A stretch of 64,000 bases of DNA from Bremerella cremea (GTDB lineage: Bacteria > Planctomycetota > Planctomycetia > Pirellulales > Pirellulaceae), in assembly GCF_003335505.1 (NCBI RefSeq), contig NZ_QPEX01000010.1, positions 1,302,001-1,366,000 of the forward strand. The letters run 5' to 3'. The first letter of the stretch is position 1. Each line of letters opens with the position of its first letter. Position numbers and translations under genes: made by a program. Positions 17,396-26,671 of the stretch are shown here, one piece after another. The notes beneath the pieces were generated by a model that did no database searches, was not told the origin of the DNA, and saw only the letters and a program-made list of their open reading frames with translations.

Positions 17396-18277
17396 TCAGT
17401 CGTTGAAGTCGCCGAAGCTAGGCGGTCCCTTTTCCGGCTCGTAGAACTTCGTCAGGTCGATCCCTCCCCGGCTTTCATCTTCTAGCAGCTTAATGCGTGC
17501 CTCTAGTCGCTCCATCCGCCGCATCATTTGGGGGATTTGGAACTGTGCTTCGTCCACCTTGCGTTTCACCGGCACTTTGGGGTAGCCCAGTTGCCTTTGC
17601 AGGGCGGAAAAGAGAAGCAGTGGATCTCGCTTACGATTCGCTAAGGCAATACGTCCTTCGCGCTCACCAAACAGAGGCGGAAAGTCAGAACCAGGCAGCT
17701 TTCCCCCTCGGCGAACTTGCTGCGTGATGTAATGCTCGCTGCGGGTATAAATCATGTCAGCAATGTCGATCAGCCCAACACGCCGACGATTAACTTCCAG
17801 GAAAGCCCGCCAATATTGGTCATAAAGCGGGTCGTTGGCCATCGCAGCGAATCCCTGGTCGTACTTCAAGCGATGACGGCAAATGGTCTCGAATTGATAG
17901 AGAAAGAGAGATTGCGCCGTCGCATGCCCAGCCCGTAATTTCGCTTCTAGCTTCAGAATTTCCAACCCTGAGAGAAAGTCGAACTTCCCTCGATCGTCTT
18001 CTGAAGATTCCACGATAAATGCCTGAAAGCCGGTAAAATAGTGAGCCAATCGCTTCATGGCGGGATAGAAAAGCCCACTGTGCCGTAATTCGGCCGCCAA
18101 ATAGTCGATCGCCATCGGTAACTTCGTCGTCACCAAGATTTCGTCACGTACCGACTTCAGAATGTCTTGCATGGGACGATTGTCGTCCAAACCAATTTGC
18201 ATTCCCTGAAAGAAATGCTGTTGCTCGATGTATTCTTCCACATCGAGTCCCGGTCCCTGGCTCTCCGCGTCACTCAT
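17396..18277 (-). CDS. Conserved-looking hypothetical protein
   Basis: A 293-residue soluble protein, mostly helical, with regular codon use and a plausible ATG start. The first 140 residues are helical with conserved-looking aromatic patches (RLAHYFTGFQAFIVE, QFETICRHRLKYDQGF). A short coiled coil lies near the C-terminus (MMRRMERLEARIKLLEDE), followed by a Pro-rich tail. I do not recognise a family. It has no signal peptide or membrane segment, so it is probably cytoplasmic. Its 5' end lies 125 bases downstream of the esterase gene on the same strand. Confidence 0.65.
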   Translation of the reverse strand: MSDAESQGPGLDVEEYIEQQHFFQGMQIGLDDNRPMQDILKSVRDEILVTTKLPMAIDYLAAELRHSGLFYPAMKRLAHYFTGFQAFIVESSEDDRGKFDFLSGLEILKLEAKLRAGHATAQSLFLYQFETICRHRLKYDQGFAAMANDPLYDQYWRAFLEVNRRRVGLIDIADMIYTRSEHYITQQVRRGGKLPGSDFPPLFGEREGRIALANRKRDPLLLFSALQRQLGYPKVPVKRKVDEAQFQIPQMMRRMERLEARIKLLEDESRGGIDLTKFYEPEKGPPSFGDFND

Positions 18278-18402
18278 GCGTTTCCCGCCGTCTCAAAGGG
18301 GCTCGCGGCAAGCGAACCGGCATCATGAAAAGAACGCGGTAGATTTCCATTGAACCGCCTTCCTGACGTGCAACCAGGGACCAGAAAGACGCCTCAGGTC
18401 GA

Positions 18403-19242
18403 TCACGACCCACCGAGTTTGAGTTGTCCGTCGAGGAATTTCAATGCCTCTCGCCGAGCGTCTGGATCGATCAAACTACCAATGTGCCCTCTTCCCAGCG
18501 ATTTGTAGAACACGGTAGGAACTCCCAAACTCGACAACTTGTCGTGCATGGCCTCGGCTTCCTGAATCGGCACGAGGTTATCCTCTGTGCCATGGAAGAA
18601 GAAGATTGGTGGACATTTAGCCGTTACATGCGCAACCGGAGAGGCCATTACATACGTGCTTGGCTTCTCTTCCCTAGATCCCCCCAGAAAGAACGACAAA
18701 CGATTGCTTTGAAGTGGTTCCTGAGTGAAATCACAGGGAGCTGCTCCGGCGACCACTGCTTTCAACAGAGGCGAAGCCCCCACTTTTTCCGCTTCAATGG
18801 CGGCAATCAAACAAGCCAGATGGCCACCAGCAGAGTGTCCCCAGCCTGCCAATCGATTGGTATCGATCTGAAATTGTTCCGCATTTTCAACCAGCCAATT
18901 CAGACCTGCCTGACAATCTTCTAGCTGAGCCGGAAAAATATGGCTCGGGGCAAAACGGTAAGAAATCGTAGCCACGGCATATCCATGGTTTGCCAAAAAC
19001 ATGGCATTTGCCGCCATATTACTCCGCGAGCCACCTGCCCAAGCGCCTCCATGAATCATCAGCACGGCAGGAAAAGGTCCTTCTCCAGCTGGTAAATAAA
19101 CGTCTGCCCATAATCGCTTGTCGTCTCGCTCGACAACAAGCTGATTCGGGACCATCCGCACCGCAGGCTCTTGAGCTTGAACCCAAGCCCCACCCACGAG
19201 TTGCAAGAAGATGACGAATGCTATGATTTTCCGACCAGCCAC
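18403..19242 (-). CDS. Secreted alpha/beta-hydrolase (BD-FAE-like esterase)
   Basis: About 279 residues with a signal peptide ending near WVQAQE. The GTG at 19242 is chosen because GGAG precedes it by 6 bases; a TTG at 19257 is the alternative. The carboxylesterase/feruloyl-esterase-like fold is shown by oxyanion motif IHGGAWAGG, nucleophile elbow GHSAGG, acid in FHGTEDNLVP and catalytic His in GRGHIGS. This places it among BD-FAE/lipase-like esterases that act on acylated sugars or plant-type esters. It is divergent from ribBA, with a 151-base intergenic region. Confidence 0.83.
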   Translation of the reverse strand: MAGRKIIAFVIFLQLVGGAWVQAQEPAVRMVPNQLVVERDDKRLWADVYLPAGEGPFPAVLMIHGGAWAGGSRSNMAANAMFLANHGYAVATISYRFAPSHIFPAQLEDCQAGLNWLVENAEQFQIDTNRLAGWGHSAGGHLACLIAAIEAEKVGASPLLKAVVAGAAPCDFTQEPLQSNRLSFFLGGSREEKPSTYVMASPVAHVTAKCPPIFFFHGTEDNLVPIQEAEAMHDKLSSLGVPTVFYKSLGRGHIGSLIDPDARREALKFLDGQLKLGGS

Positions 19243-19393
19243 AATGGACTCCGTCAAGGTGAACTATGCCGCGAATGCACGGCTCTTATAATAAGTTATC
19301 CCGCCGAACTAGCTCAATTATTAACCCCGACGATCGCGAAGGGCATCCTTTTTTTGATCGGCATTGCCCTAAGTTTTCAGGAGACTGCTTCCC

Positions 19394-20599
19394 GTGACTC
19401 ACCGATTCTCCACCGTCCAGGCTGCCGTCGACGCGATCAAAGCCGGAAAAGTCATCATTGTGGTCGACGCGGAAGACCGGGAAAACGAGGGGGACTTTGT
19501 CGCTGCGGCAGAAAAAACAACCCCTGAAGTGGTCAATTTTATGATCACCCAAGGCCGCGGCCTGCTTTGTGCGGCCTGTTTACCCGATGTTTGCGATCGC
19601 TTAGAGCTGACGCCGCTGGTCGAAAACAACAACGCCCCGCTCCGTACCGCGTTCACCACGCCCATCGATCATAAAACGGCTCGCACCGGCATCACCGCGC
19701 GCGAACGTTCCGATACCATCATGGCGATGGTCGATCCCAATTCAACCGTGGATGATTTCGTGCGACCTGGACACGTCTATCCCCTATTAGCCAAAGAAGG
19801 GGGGGTACTGCGACGTGCTGGACACACCGAAGCCTCGGTTGACCTGGCTCGCATGGCCGGCCTAACGCCTGCTGGTTCGTTGTGCGAAATACTCAACGAA
19901 GAAGGAGACCGTGCCTCGCGCGACGAACTGACCGCCCTGGCTAAGAAGCACAACCTGGAAATCATTTCCATCGAACAACTGATCTCCCATCGACGTGTTA
20001 ATGAAAAGCTCGTGGAAAGGGGCGCCCAGGCCCATCTTCCCACCAAGTACGGTGATTTTGAAATCATCGTCTACGATGTGAAATACGAAACTCAGGAACC
20101 GGTCGTTTTGGCCATGGGTGATCTTACTTCGGTCGAAGCCCCTTTGGTTCGTCTGCATAGCAGCTGCTTTACCGGTGACCTAATTGCCTCGCTCCGCTGC
20201 GATTGCGGCGACCAACTTGATATGGCCCTTCGCCGTATCAGCGAAGAAGGAGTCGGCGCTGTCATCTACCTGCCGCAGGAAGGACGTGGCATCGGCCTGA
20301 AAGCGAAGATTCGGGCTTACGCCCTGCAAGATCAAGGGCTCGACACGGTCGAAGCCAATCACGCCCTAGGCTTCAAGAGCGACATGCGCGACTACGGCGT
20401 AGGGATTCAAATCTTGAAAGACCTCGGCCTAAGCAAAATCCGCCTGCTAACAAATAACCCGAAGAAAACCGACGCGTTTATCTATGGCGGGTTCGATCTA
20501 GAAGTAGTCGACCAGGTCCCGATCATGCCGCAACCCAATCCCCACAATCAAAAGTATCTCGACACCAAACGAGACAAAATGGGGCATCGGCTGCCGTAG
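19394..20599 (+). CDS. ribBA: Bifunctional RibBA: DHBP synthase and GTP cyclohydrolase II
   Basis: A 401-residue riboflavin-pathway enzyme. The N-terminal RibB half makes 3,4-dihydroxy-2-butanone 4-phosphate from ribulose 5-phosphate and shows DAEDRENEGDF and RAGHTEASVDLARMAG. The C-terminal RibA half opens the GTP ring; its zinc-binding cysteines lie in SSCFTGDLIASLRCDCGDQ, followed by LPQEGRGIGL and LLTNNPKK. Start GTG 19394 follows AGGAGA. I looked for an FMN (RFN) riboswitch in the 136 bases upstream and did not recognise one. No other rib gene is in the window, so the pathway genes are scattered. Confidence 0.95.
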   Translation: MTHRFSTVQAAVDAIKAGKVIIVVDAEDRENEGDFVAAAEKTTPEVVNFMITQGRGLLCAACLPDVCDRLELTPLVENNNAPLRTAFTTPIDHKTARTGITARERSDTIMAMVDPNSTVDDFVRPGHVYPLLAKEGGVLRRAGHTEASVDLARMAGLTPAGSLCEILNEEGDRASRDELTALAKKHNLEIISIEQLISHRRVNEKLVERGAQAHLPTKYGDFEIIVYDVKYETQEPVVLAMGDLTSVEAPLVRLHSSCFTGDLIASLRCDCGDQLDMALRRISEEGVGAVIYLPQEGRGIGLKAKIRAYALQDQGLDTVEANHALGFKSDMRDYGVGIQILKDLGLSKIRLLTNNPKKTDAFIYGGFDLEVVDQVPIMPQPNPHNQKYLDTKRDKMGHRLP

Positions 20600-20608
20600 C
20601 TAATCGTT

Positions 20609-21037
20609 TCAGATATAAAACATTTCGTCAGGCTGATCAGCAACGCGGGCAGCTAGGTGGGCCAGGGTGACTTCTTCAAGAATCTTTGCGCGGGCCTGAG
20701 AAATCTGGCTCCAAACGCCGCATAATGCCTCAGTCGCTGGCGTTGGCCGTTGCAGGTTGGAATCGGCCTGATCCCCTGCCCCTTCGATCACGTGAAAGAC
20801 ATCCGCCAGCGTAATGCGATCAGGGGACTTGGCGAGCCGATAACCGCCGGTCGCACCACGCGTAGTAAGCACGAGTCCGGCAGCTTTGAGTTGGGCCATG
20901 ATCTGGACGAGAAACGGCTGCGGAATCCCTTGGGCTTCGACGATCTCGCGCAAGCGAGCTGGCTGGCCGGCTTCGTAGCGGGCCGCTAGTTCGACCATCG
21001 CGATACATGCGTATTCTGTTTTCGCCGAAACGTTCAT
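20609..21037 (-). CDS. Rrf2-family transcriptional regulator
   Basis: A 142-residue Rrf2 protein with an N-terminal winged helix (about 1-80: SAKTEYACIAMVELA, QPFLVQIMAQLKAAG, TTRGATGGYRLAK) and the Rrf2 hallmark ITLADVFHVIEG. The region that carries three cluster cysteines in IscR/NsrR-type members has only one Cys (LCGVW), so it probably does not bind the canonical Fe-S cluster and is nearer the CymR-like type. It sits 7 bases downstream of cysH and is most likely co-transcribed. ATG at 21037 is chosen, with GTG 21040 immediately before. The inverted repeat upstream of cysH is its likely operator, implying autoregulation. Confidence 0.86.
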   Translation of the reverse strand: MNVSAKTEYACIAMVELAARYEAGQPARLREIVEAQGIPQPFLVQIMAQLKAAGLVLTTRGATGGYRLAKSPDRITLADVFHVIEGAGDQADSNLQRPTPATEALCGVWSQISQARAKILEEVTLAHLAARVADQPDEMFYI

Positions 21038-21044
21038 CACTCAC

Positions 21045-21860
21045 TTATACGTTGGGGCTATCGTCCAAGGTGTGTAACCCACACTCAGTCTTTCCGGTCC
21101 CGCTCCAACGCCCGGCTCGCTCGTCCTCGCCAGCCATCACGGCCCGGGTGCAAGGCCAGCAGCCGATGCTGGTGTAGCCTTGGTCGTGCAGCACGTTGTA
21201 AGGAACGTCATGCTCGGTAATCATTCGCCAAACCCACGACTTCGTCTGGTTTGCGAGCGGGTTGATTTTCACTAGGCCGAACTTCTTATCCCAGCCCACG
21301 ATGCTCGCTTTGGCTCGGTCAGGGCTTTGATCGCGGCGAATCGCACTGATCCAGGCATGCTTCCCCGCTGCCCCACGCTGCAAGACTTTGATCTTTCGAT
21401 CGAAGCAGCACTGTGTCGGGTTCGTCTTATAGAGCGGGCCTCCGTGCAATTGCTCGTACTCTTCGACCGTGTGTTCGGGCTTGAGCAGTTCGACATCGAT
21501 GCCGAACTTTTCCCGAATCTGATCCCGCACGTCGAGCGTCTCCTGAAACTGATAGCCGGTATCGAGATTGAACACCGGGGTGTCTGGGGCAACCTGCGAA
21601 AGCAGGTAAAGGATAACGCACCCTTCCGGGCCAAAAGCGGTTCCCATCGTTAGCTTTAACCCAAATCGCTCGGCCCCCCAGCGAATAATCTCCGCTGGAT
21701 CCGCCGTTTCGAGCCGCTGGGAAGCTTCTTCCAATTCAGCAAACAGCTCTGGCGTAGGCTGGAGCATCTCGGAAGTCGTGTCTGTAGCTTGAGTTACTTT
21801 GCCGGCCGACATGGCATTCACTTGAATTGGGACGTCCGTAGTTAGGCTAATCAATTGCAT
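21045..21860 (-). CDS. cysH: Assimilatory APS/PAPS reductase (CysH)
   Basis: About 271 residues if started at 21860 (MQLISLTTDVP). An upstream in-frame start at 21914 is rejected because its codons fall inside the inverted repeat at 21881-21916. The PAPS-reductase fold and substrate loops are present (GTAFGPEGCVILY, FNLDTGYQF, ISAIRRDQS). Cys pairs QCCFDRK and GCWPCTRA are those that hold a [4Fe-4S] cluster in APS-type reductases, and the catalytic ECGLH is near the C-terminus. It is therefore probably an APS reductase making sulfite for cysteine synthesis. It shares an operon with the Rrf2 regulator. A CysQ-like phosphatase gene lies far away at 52.5 kb. Confidence 0.9.
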   Translation of the reverse strand: MQLISLTTDVPIQVNAMSAGKVTQATDTTSEMLQPTPELFAELEEASQRLETADPAEIIRWGAERFGLKLTMGTAFGPEGCVILYLLSQVAPDTPVFNLDTGYQFQETLDVRDQIREKFGIDVELLKPEHTVEEYEQLHGGPLYKTNPTQCCFDRKIKVLQRGAAGKHAWISAIRRDQSPDRAKASIVGWDKKFGLVKINPLANQTKSWVWRMITEHDVPYNVLHDQGYTSIGCWPCTRAVMAGEDERAGRWSGTGKTECGLHTLDDSPNV

Positions 21861-21880
21861 GGGTTTTTGCCCTGAGAAAT

Positions 21881-21916
21881 CATTGTTAACTATCATGACC
21901 AACTTAGTCAACAATG
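21881..21916 (-). promoter_or_regulatory. Inverted-repeat operator upstream of cysH-rrf2
   Basis: Arms CATTGTTAACTA (21881-21892) and TAGTCAACAATG (21905-21916) match 11 of 12 positions across a 12-base spacer. The position just upstream of the preferred cysH start, with an Rrf2 gene in the same operon, makes it a strong candidate autoregulatory operator. Binding is inferred from position and symmetry only. Confidence 0.7.
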
Positions 21917-22029
21917 GGTTCGATGCCGTGAATTGTCATCGGTTACATAGGGCAACGATCTTCAGGATGAATTCTGTCGGTTGTAGGGGACGCAGCAGAA
22001 CCCCCACCCCCTAGCTAGAGGTAACGACC

Positions 22030-23664
22030 TTAAAAAGAATGACTGGCTTCCAGCTTCTCGATCATGCCGATCAACATCAAAGCAGTCTGCGATTCTTCGT
22101 CGGTTACGTAATCGGCCCCGACCAAGTGCAGACGCTCACGATTTCGTTGGTATCGACAGCGAGCCAAGATCGTGCAGTGACGGTTCATACTGCGGATGTT
22201 CTTAACGATCTGCACCGAGGCTTCATCGTCAGGCACAGCCACTAAGGCCAAATTGGCATGCGCGATTTCCGCTTCGCGCAAGGTAGATCGCTTGGTGGCA
22301 TCGCCGGTGACAGCGCGAAAACCGGCTTGGATCAAGGGATAGGTATTGACCGAATTCAGATCGATAAAGCGAACATCGGCCCCTGAGGTTTCAATTCGGG
22401 AAGCGACTTGCCGCGCGACCGGGCCGACACCGATGATGACCGCCTCGCGAATTTCTTCCCGTGCCTCGATTGGCTTTTCTTCCTTCTTGGTATGCAACGC
22501 TTGATGGTCTCCCAGCTTGCGAATCGCAAACTTAATCAAGCCCGGCGTAAGAATCATCGTACCAATCGCCAATACCAACATCTGGTTGTAGTTGGTGGCA
22601 GTAATCAACTCCGAGGCCATTCCAGCCGAGAGCAGCAAAAAGCTCAATTCACCGATTTGCGATAGCCCTAATCCCATTAGCACGGCTACCTTCCAACTCA
22701 TTCCGGAAAGCCGTAGCGCTAGTCCGGCTCCGATCGTTTTTACGATCAGAACCAGCGGAAAGCCGATTATCACCACCAGCGGATCGTCAATCAGCAGGGC
22801 AAAATTAAGCAGCCCTCCAAGAGAGATAAAGAACACCGCCGCAAAACTCTCGCGAAAGGGAAGCGTCAGCGCGTCGACTTGCTGAGTAAAGCGATTTCCC
22901 CCCAAAATCAAACCAGCCCCAAACGCCCCAAACGCCGCCGGCAAGCCCAAGCGATGGGCCACAAAACACCCGCCCCCTAACAGAGCCAAGGCGAACAAGA
23001 GCAGCAATTCGCGGCTTCTCAGCAGCGAGAACAAGGGAAGCGCGAAGCGGTGAGTGAGGAAAGCCAGCACCGGAATCGTGGTAACAAACAGCAGCGAGAC
23101 CACCCCGAGGCGAAGAAACTCGTAAACCGAATGTTCGCCTGAGGCAGACAACAGCGGCACGGCCAGCATCAACGGCACAATCGCCATGTCTTGAAACAGC
23201 AGAATCCCCACGCTCCGCAGACCGGCTGGCGACGATGCCACGTTCTGTTCGTGCAAGGCGCGAAACACCAGCACCGTCGAACTTAATGCCACGGCCGCCC
23301 CCATCAGGCAGGCACCTTGCCATGGAATTCCGATCAAAGCAAAAAGAACACCAGCCGGAATACTAACCGCGATCAGTTGGATGAAGCCTGCGACCAAAAT
23401 CCAGGGGCCAACGTGCTTAAGTTCTTCCCAAGAGATTTCTGTGCCAATCGAAAATAGCAGGAACAACGCCCCCATTTCGGCCAGCATCTGCAGATCGTGG
23501 CTCTCGGTATGCAGAAACCGAAGCCCCCCTTCCCCAATGATCGCCCCAACAATCAGGTACCCCACAATTGTGGAAAAGTGGAAATACCGGCAAAACGCCC
23601 CAGACACGAATCCGGCGGCGAGAATCACAATCAGATCGAGTGCCAGGGTCTCTAGTGGGTCCAC
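22030..23664 (-). CDS. CPA2-family cation:proton antiporter with RCK_N domain (KefB/KefC-like)
   Basis: A 544-residue membrane protein. Residues 1-390 form about 12 transmembrane helices of the monovalent cation:proton antiporter-2 family (MDPLETLALDLIVILAAGF, GALFLLFSIGTEISW, GAFGAGLILGGNRFTQQ). Residues 400-540 form a TrkA-N/RCK NAD-binding domain (VIIGVGPVARQVASRIE, RFIDLNSVN, AVTGDATKRSTL). No TrkA-C domain follows. Its likely role is K+ or Na+ efflux coupled to protons, gated by nucleotide. It starts at a GTG with a weak ribosome site. A 268-base divergent region separates it from rhaB, containing TTGACA at 23830-23835 without a convincing -10 partner. Confidence 0.88.
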   Translation of the reverse strand: MDPLETLALDLIVILAAGFVSGAFCRYFHFSTIVGYLIVGAIIGEGGLRFLHTESHDLQMLAEMGALFLLFSIGTEISWEELKHVGPWILVAGFIQLIAVSIPAGVLFALIGIPWQGACLMGAAVALSSTVLVFRALHEQNVASSPAGLRSVGILLFQDMAIVPLMLAVPLLSASGEHSVYEFLRLGVVSLLFVTTIPVLAFLTHRFALPLFSLLRSRELLLLFALALLGGGCFVAHRLGLPAAFGAFGAGLILGGNRFTQQVDALTLPFRESFAAVFFISLGGLLNFALLIDDPLVVIIGFPLVLIVKTIGAGLALRLSGMSWKVAVLMGLGLSQIGELSFLLLSAGMASELITATNYNQMLVLAIGTMILTPGLIKFAIRKLGDHQALHTKKEEKPIEAREEIREAVIIGVGPVARQVASRIETSGADVRFIDLNSVNTYPLIQAGFRAVTGDATKRSTLREAEIAHANLALVAVPDDEASVQIVKNIRSMNRHCTILARCRYQRNRERLHLVGADYVTDEESQTALMLIGMIEKLEASHSF

Positions 23665-23932
23665 AGGTGATTTTCTAGTTGGTTGAACAATATTTCAAAA
23701 GAAGTCGAATCTCTGTTGGTTTCGGCAACCCAGGGGGCAGCCTTCCAACAGTTTTACGCCGTCTACCAGGTTATCGCGAATAGGGAATCGCAAAGTTTGT
23801 TTAGAATTTATGCCCCTGAGCGATGATTGTTGACACCGCCTACGTCTATTAAACTGCAATGCCCATTACTTCGCTGGGCCATCCCTTGGGCCCACTTTGC
23901 CCCCTCATCCTGCATAGAATTTACTTTCAGAT

Positions 23933-25426
23933 ATGTCCAAAAAGACTTACCTTGCTGTTGACCTGGGTGCTTCCAGTGGCCGTGTTCTCGGAGGCCGTTT
24001 CGATGGTTCTACGCTGCAATTAGAGGAAGTTCACCGCTTCGAAAACGGCCCGATTGCCTTGGCCGGTCACCTGCACTGGGATCTGCTCCGTTTATGGCAG
24101 AACATCAAAGATGGCCTTACCGCCTCCGGGACAAAGTTCGGTAGCGAAATCAGCAGTGTGGGGGTCGATACGTGGGGCGTCGATTTTGCCCTGTTAGGAC
24201 GCAACGACGAACTACTCGGCAATCCCTACCACTATCGCGATCCTCGCACCAACGGCATGTTCGAGCGAGCTTTCGCCAAGGTCAGCCGCGAAGAGATTTT
24301 CGCCGAGTCTGGCCTGCAATTCATGGAGATCAACACGCTTTATCAGCTGTTGGCCATGAAAGAGGCGAACAGTTCGATCTTGGAAGCCGCCGAGCACTTC
24401 CTGATGATGCCCGACTTGTTCCATTGGCTGCTAACCGGTGAAAAAGGGAACGAACTGACCAACGCCACCACGACCCAGCTTTTCAACCCGGTGACCAAAT
24501 CGTGGTCCCAGAAGCTGATCGATGGCCTTGGTTTGCCAGAAAAAATCTTTGGCGAAATCGTCGACCCCGGCTCGGTAGTTGGTCCGCTCCGAGACACGGT
24601 TCTCGAACAAATCGGCCTCAGTGGGACCAAGGTCGTTCGTCCTGGTACGCACGACACAGCCTCGGCAGTCGTAGCTGTCCCTGCCCATAGCTCGCCGGGC
24701 AAGATGCCCAACTGGTGCTATATCTCTAGCGGAACGTGGTCGTTGATGGGAGTCGAAACACCTCATCCGATCATCAACTCGCAATGCGCTGAGTTCAATT
24801 ACACCAACGAAGGGGGCGTCTACGGCACAACGCGATTGCTGAAAAATATTGCCGGCCTCTGGCTTGTCCAGGAATGTCGTCGCATCTGGAAGCAGCGCGG
24901 GCACGAGTACGGTTACTCCGACCTCGTCCGTATGTCACAAGAAGCCACGCCGCTGGCCAGCTTCGTAAATCCTGACCATGCAGATTTCGTCGCCCCCCAA
25001 GATATGCCCGCCGAGATCCGCGACTTCTGCCAGCGAACCGGGCAAATCGTGCCCAACAACGACGGAGCGGTCATCCGCTGCGTGCTAGAAAGCCTGGCGA
25101 TGCGATATCGGGTGGTCCATCGCAAATTGCAAGACCTAACCGAAACCAAGATCGACACCATCCATATCGTCGGCGGTGGTACCCAAAACCAACTGCTCTG
25201 CCAGATGGCTGCCGATGCGTGCAACTGCCAAGTGATTGCCGGCCCGGTCGAAGCGACCGCTATTGGAAACTTGATGCTCCAAGCCGTCGCTTCCGGAGAC
25301 ATCGGCAGCCTGGCCGAAGGACGAGAAGTCATTCGCAACAGCTTCCCGGTTGTTACTTACACGCCCAAGACACCCACGATGTGGGACGATGCGTTCCCGC
25401 GGTTCGAGAAAACCTGTGCGGAATAA
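23933..25426 (+). CDS. rhaB: Rhamnulokinase-type FGGY sugar kinase
   Basis: A 497-residue FGGY kinase. The N-terminal phosphate motif is VDLGASSGRVLGG. SSVGVDTWGVDFALL and RPGTHDTASAVVAVPA match the rhamnulokinase subgroup, and the C-terminal adenosine motif is VGGGTQNQLLCQMAADA. It phosphorylates L-rhamnulose or a related ketose, feeding sugar from polymers such as rhamnose-rich marine polysaccharides. The following gene is a Gfo/Idh oxidoreductase 144 bases away, perhaps in the same sugar pathway. No rhamnose isomerase or aldolase gene is present in the window. Confidence 0.9.
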   Translation: MSKKTYLAVDLGASSGRVLGGRFDGSTLQLEEVHRFENGPIALAGHLHWDLLRLWQNIKDGLTASGTKFGSEISSVGVDTWGVDFALLGRNDELLGNPYHYRDPRTNGMFERAFAKVSREEIFAESGLQFMEINTLYQLLAMKEANSSILEAAEHFLMMPDLFHWLLTGEKGNELTNATTTQLFNPVTKSWSQKLIDGLGLPEKIFGEIVDPGSVVGPLRDTVLEQIGLSGTKVVRPGTHDTASAVVAVPAHSSPGKMPNWCYISSGTWSLMGVETPHPIINSQCAEFNYTNEGGVYGTTRLLKNIAGLWLVQECRRIWKQRGHEYGYSDLVRMSQEATPLASFVNPDHADFVAPQDMPAEIRDFCQRTGQIVPNNDGAVIRCVLESLAMRYRVVHRKLQDLTETKIDTIHIVGGGTQNQLLCQMAADACNCQVIAGPVEATAIGNLMLQAVASGDIGSLAEGREVIRNSFPVVTYTPKTPTMWDDAFPRFEKTCAE

Positions 25427-25570
25427 TTATTCCGTTTGAGGTTTTCAGCGAAGAGTTACCTGGGAACAGCAAGATACGCTTTCCACCCAACAACCTCTCT
25501 TCCCTTTAACACTTCCCACCCCATCGCCCTTTACCACTTTCAACACGAGTATTCCCAAAAGAGAAACAAC

Positions 25571-26614
25571 ATGATCAAAGTTGGAATCGTCGGCGTCGGG
25601 TTTATGAGCTGGATTCATTACCTGGCCTATCAGAAGATTCGAGGGATGCAGGTTGCCGCGTTTTGCTCGCGTGACGTCAAGAAACAAAAAGGGGATTGGC
25701 GCGGCATCCAAGGGAATTTTGGCCCTCCGGGCGAGAAAATCGACGTCTCCAAGATGAACGTCTACGCGACCATCGAGGAACTGCTGGCCGACGATTCGAT
25801 CGACATGGTCGATATCTGCTTGCCCCCGGCCATGCACGAAGAAGCAACGATTGCGGCACTGAACGCCGGTAAGCACGTGTTGGTCGAAAAACCGATCGCC
25901 CTCAGCACCAAAGCGGCCAAAGCGATGCAGAAGGCCGCCGACAAGAGTGGCAAGCTGATGCTAACCGCGCACGTGCTTCCTTTCTTCGCCGAGTTTAACT
26001 TTGCCTTGGAAGCGGCCCGGAGCGGTAAATATGGCAAGCTGCTCGGTGGTCACTTCAAACGTCTGATCAGCAACCCAACCTGGCTGAAGGATTTCTACGA
26101 CCTAGAAAAGGTCGGTGGCCCCCTCCTAGATCTCCACATTCACGATGCCCATTACATTCGCTTGATGTTTGGTATGCCAACCAGCGTAAGCAGCGTTGGC
26201 CGCATGAATGGCGATTGCGTCGAATACTGCACCACCCAGTTTGGTTTTGGCGAGCAAGATTACGTCGTCACCGCCACCAGTGGTGTGCTGCATCAGGCCA
26301 CGCGTTCGTTCACGCACGGCTTTGAAATCCACTTTGAGAACGCCACGCTGCTGATGGACTTCGCCGTGATCGACGGAGCGCCGGTCAGTTCGATGCCGCT
26401 CACCGTCTTACCACGCAAGGGGAAATCGAAGCAGCCAAAGCTGAAGAGCACCGATCCCATCGATTCGTTTGTGGCCGAGCTGAAAGAAGTCGAAAAGAGC
26501 ATTCTTTCCGGCGAACCATCTAGCATCCTAGCCGGCGATCTGGCGGTCGATGCCCTGGTTCTCTGCCAGAAGCAGGCCGATTCGGTTGCCAAGGGAAAAG
26601 CGGTTCGGGTCTAA
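25571..26614 (+). CDS. Gfo/Idh/MocA-family NAD(P)-dependent oxidoreductase
   Basis: A 347-residue protein starting at ATG 25571, which is preferred over an upstream in-frame start at 25436 because the fold begins at MIKVGIVGVGFMSWIHYLAYQ. The Rossmann GxGxxx fingerprint is followed by DMVDICLPPAMHEEATIAALNAGKHVLVEKP, with the conserved Lys of EKP, and a C-terminal sugar-binding domain (GGPLLDLHIHDAHYIRLMFG). Members oxidise or epimerise sugars and cyclitols; the substrate cannot be read from sequence. It lies behind rhaB on the same strand, suggesting sugar catabolism. Confidence 0.88.
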   Translation: MIKVGIVGVGFMSWIHYLAYQKIRGMQVAAFCSRDVKKQKGDWRGIQGNFGPPGEKIDVSKMNVYATIEELLADDSIDMVDICLPPAMHEEATIAALNAGKHVLVEKPIALSTKAAKAMQKAADKSGKLMLTAHVLPFFAEFNFALEAARSGKYGKLLGGHFKRLISNPTWLKDFYDLEKVGGPLLDLHIHDAHYIRLMFGMPTSVSSVGRMNGDCVEYCTTQFGFGEQDYVVTATSGVLHQATRSFTHGFEIHFENATLLMDFAVIDGAPVSSMPLTVLPRKGKSKQPKLKSTDPIDSFVAELKEVEKSILSGEPSSILAGDLAVDALVLCQKQADSVAKGKAVRV

Positions 26615-26671
26615 CCAAGCCACTTTACGCCATGGCCTAAATTTTCGACTTCAAGTGGAGTAACGGCTCTT

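Noticed and set aside
18403-19257. Longer esterase start at TTG 19257.
   Set aside because: The GTG at 19242 has a much better placed GGAG; the TTG codon alone lacks a ribosome site.
19258-19393. Possible FMN riboswitch before ribBA.
   Set aside because: The conserved RFN core sequences could not be recognised in the 136-base leader.
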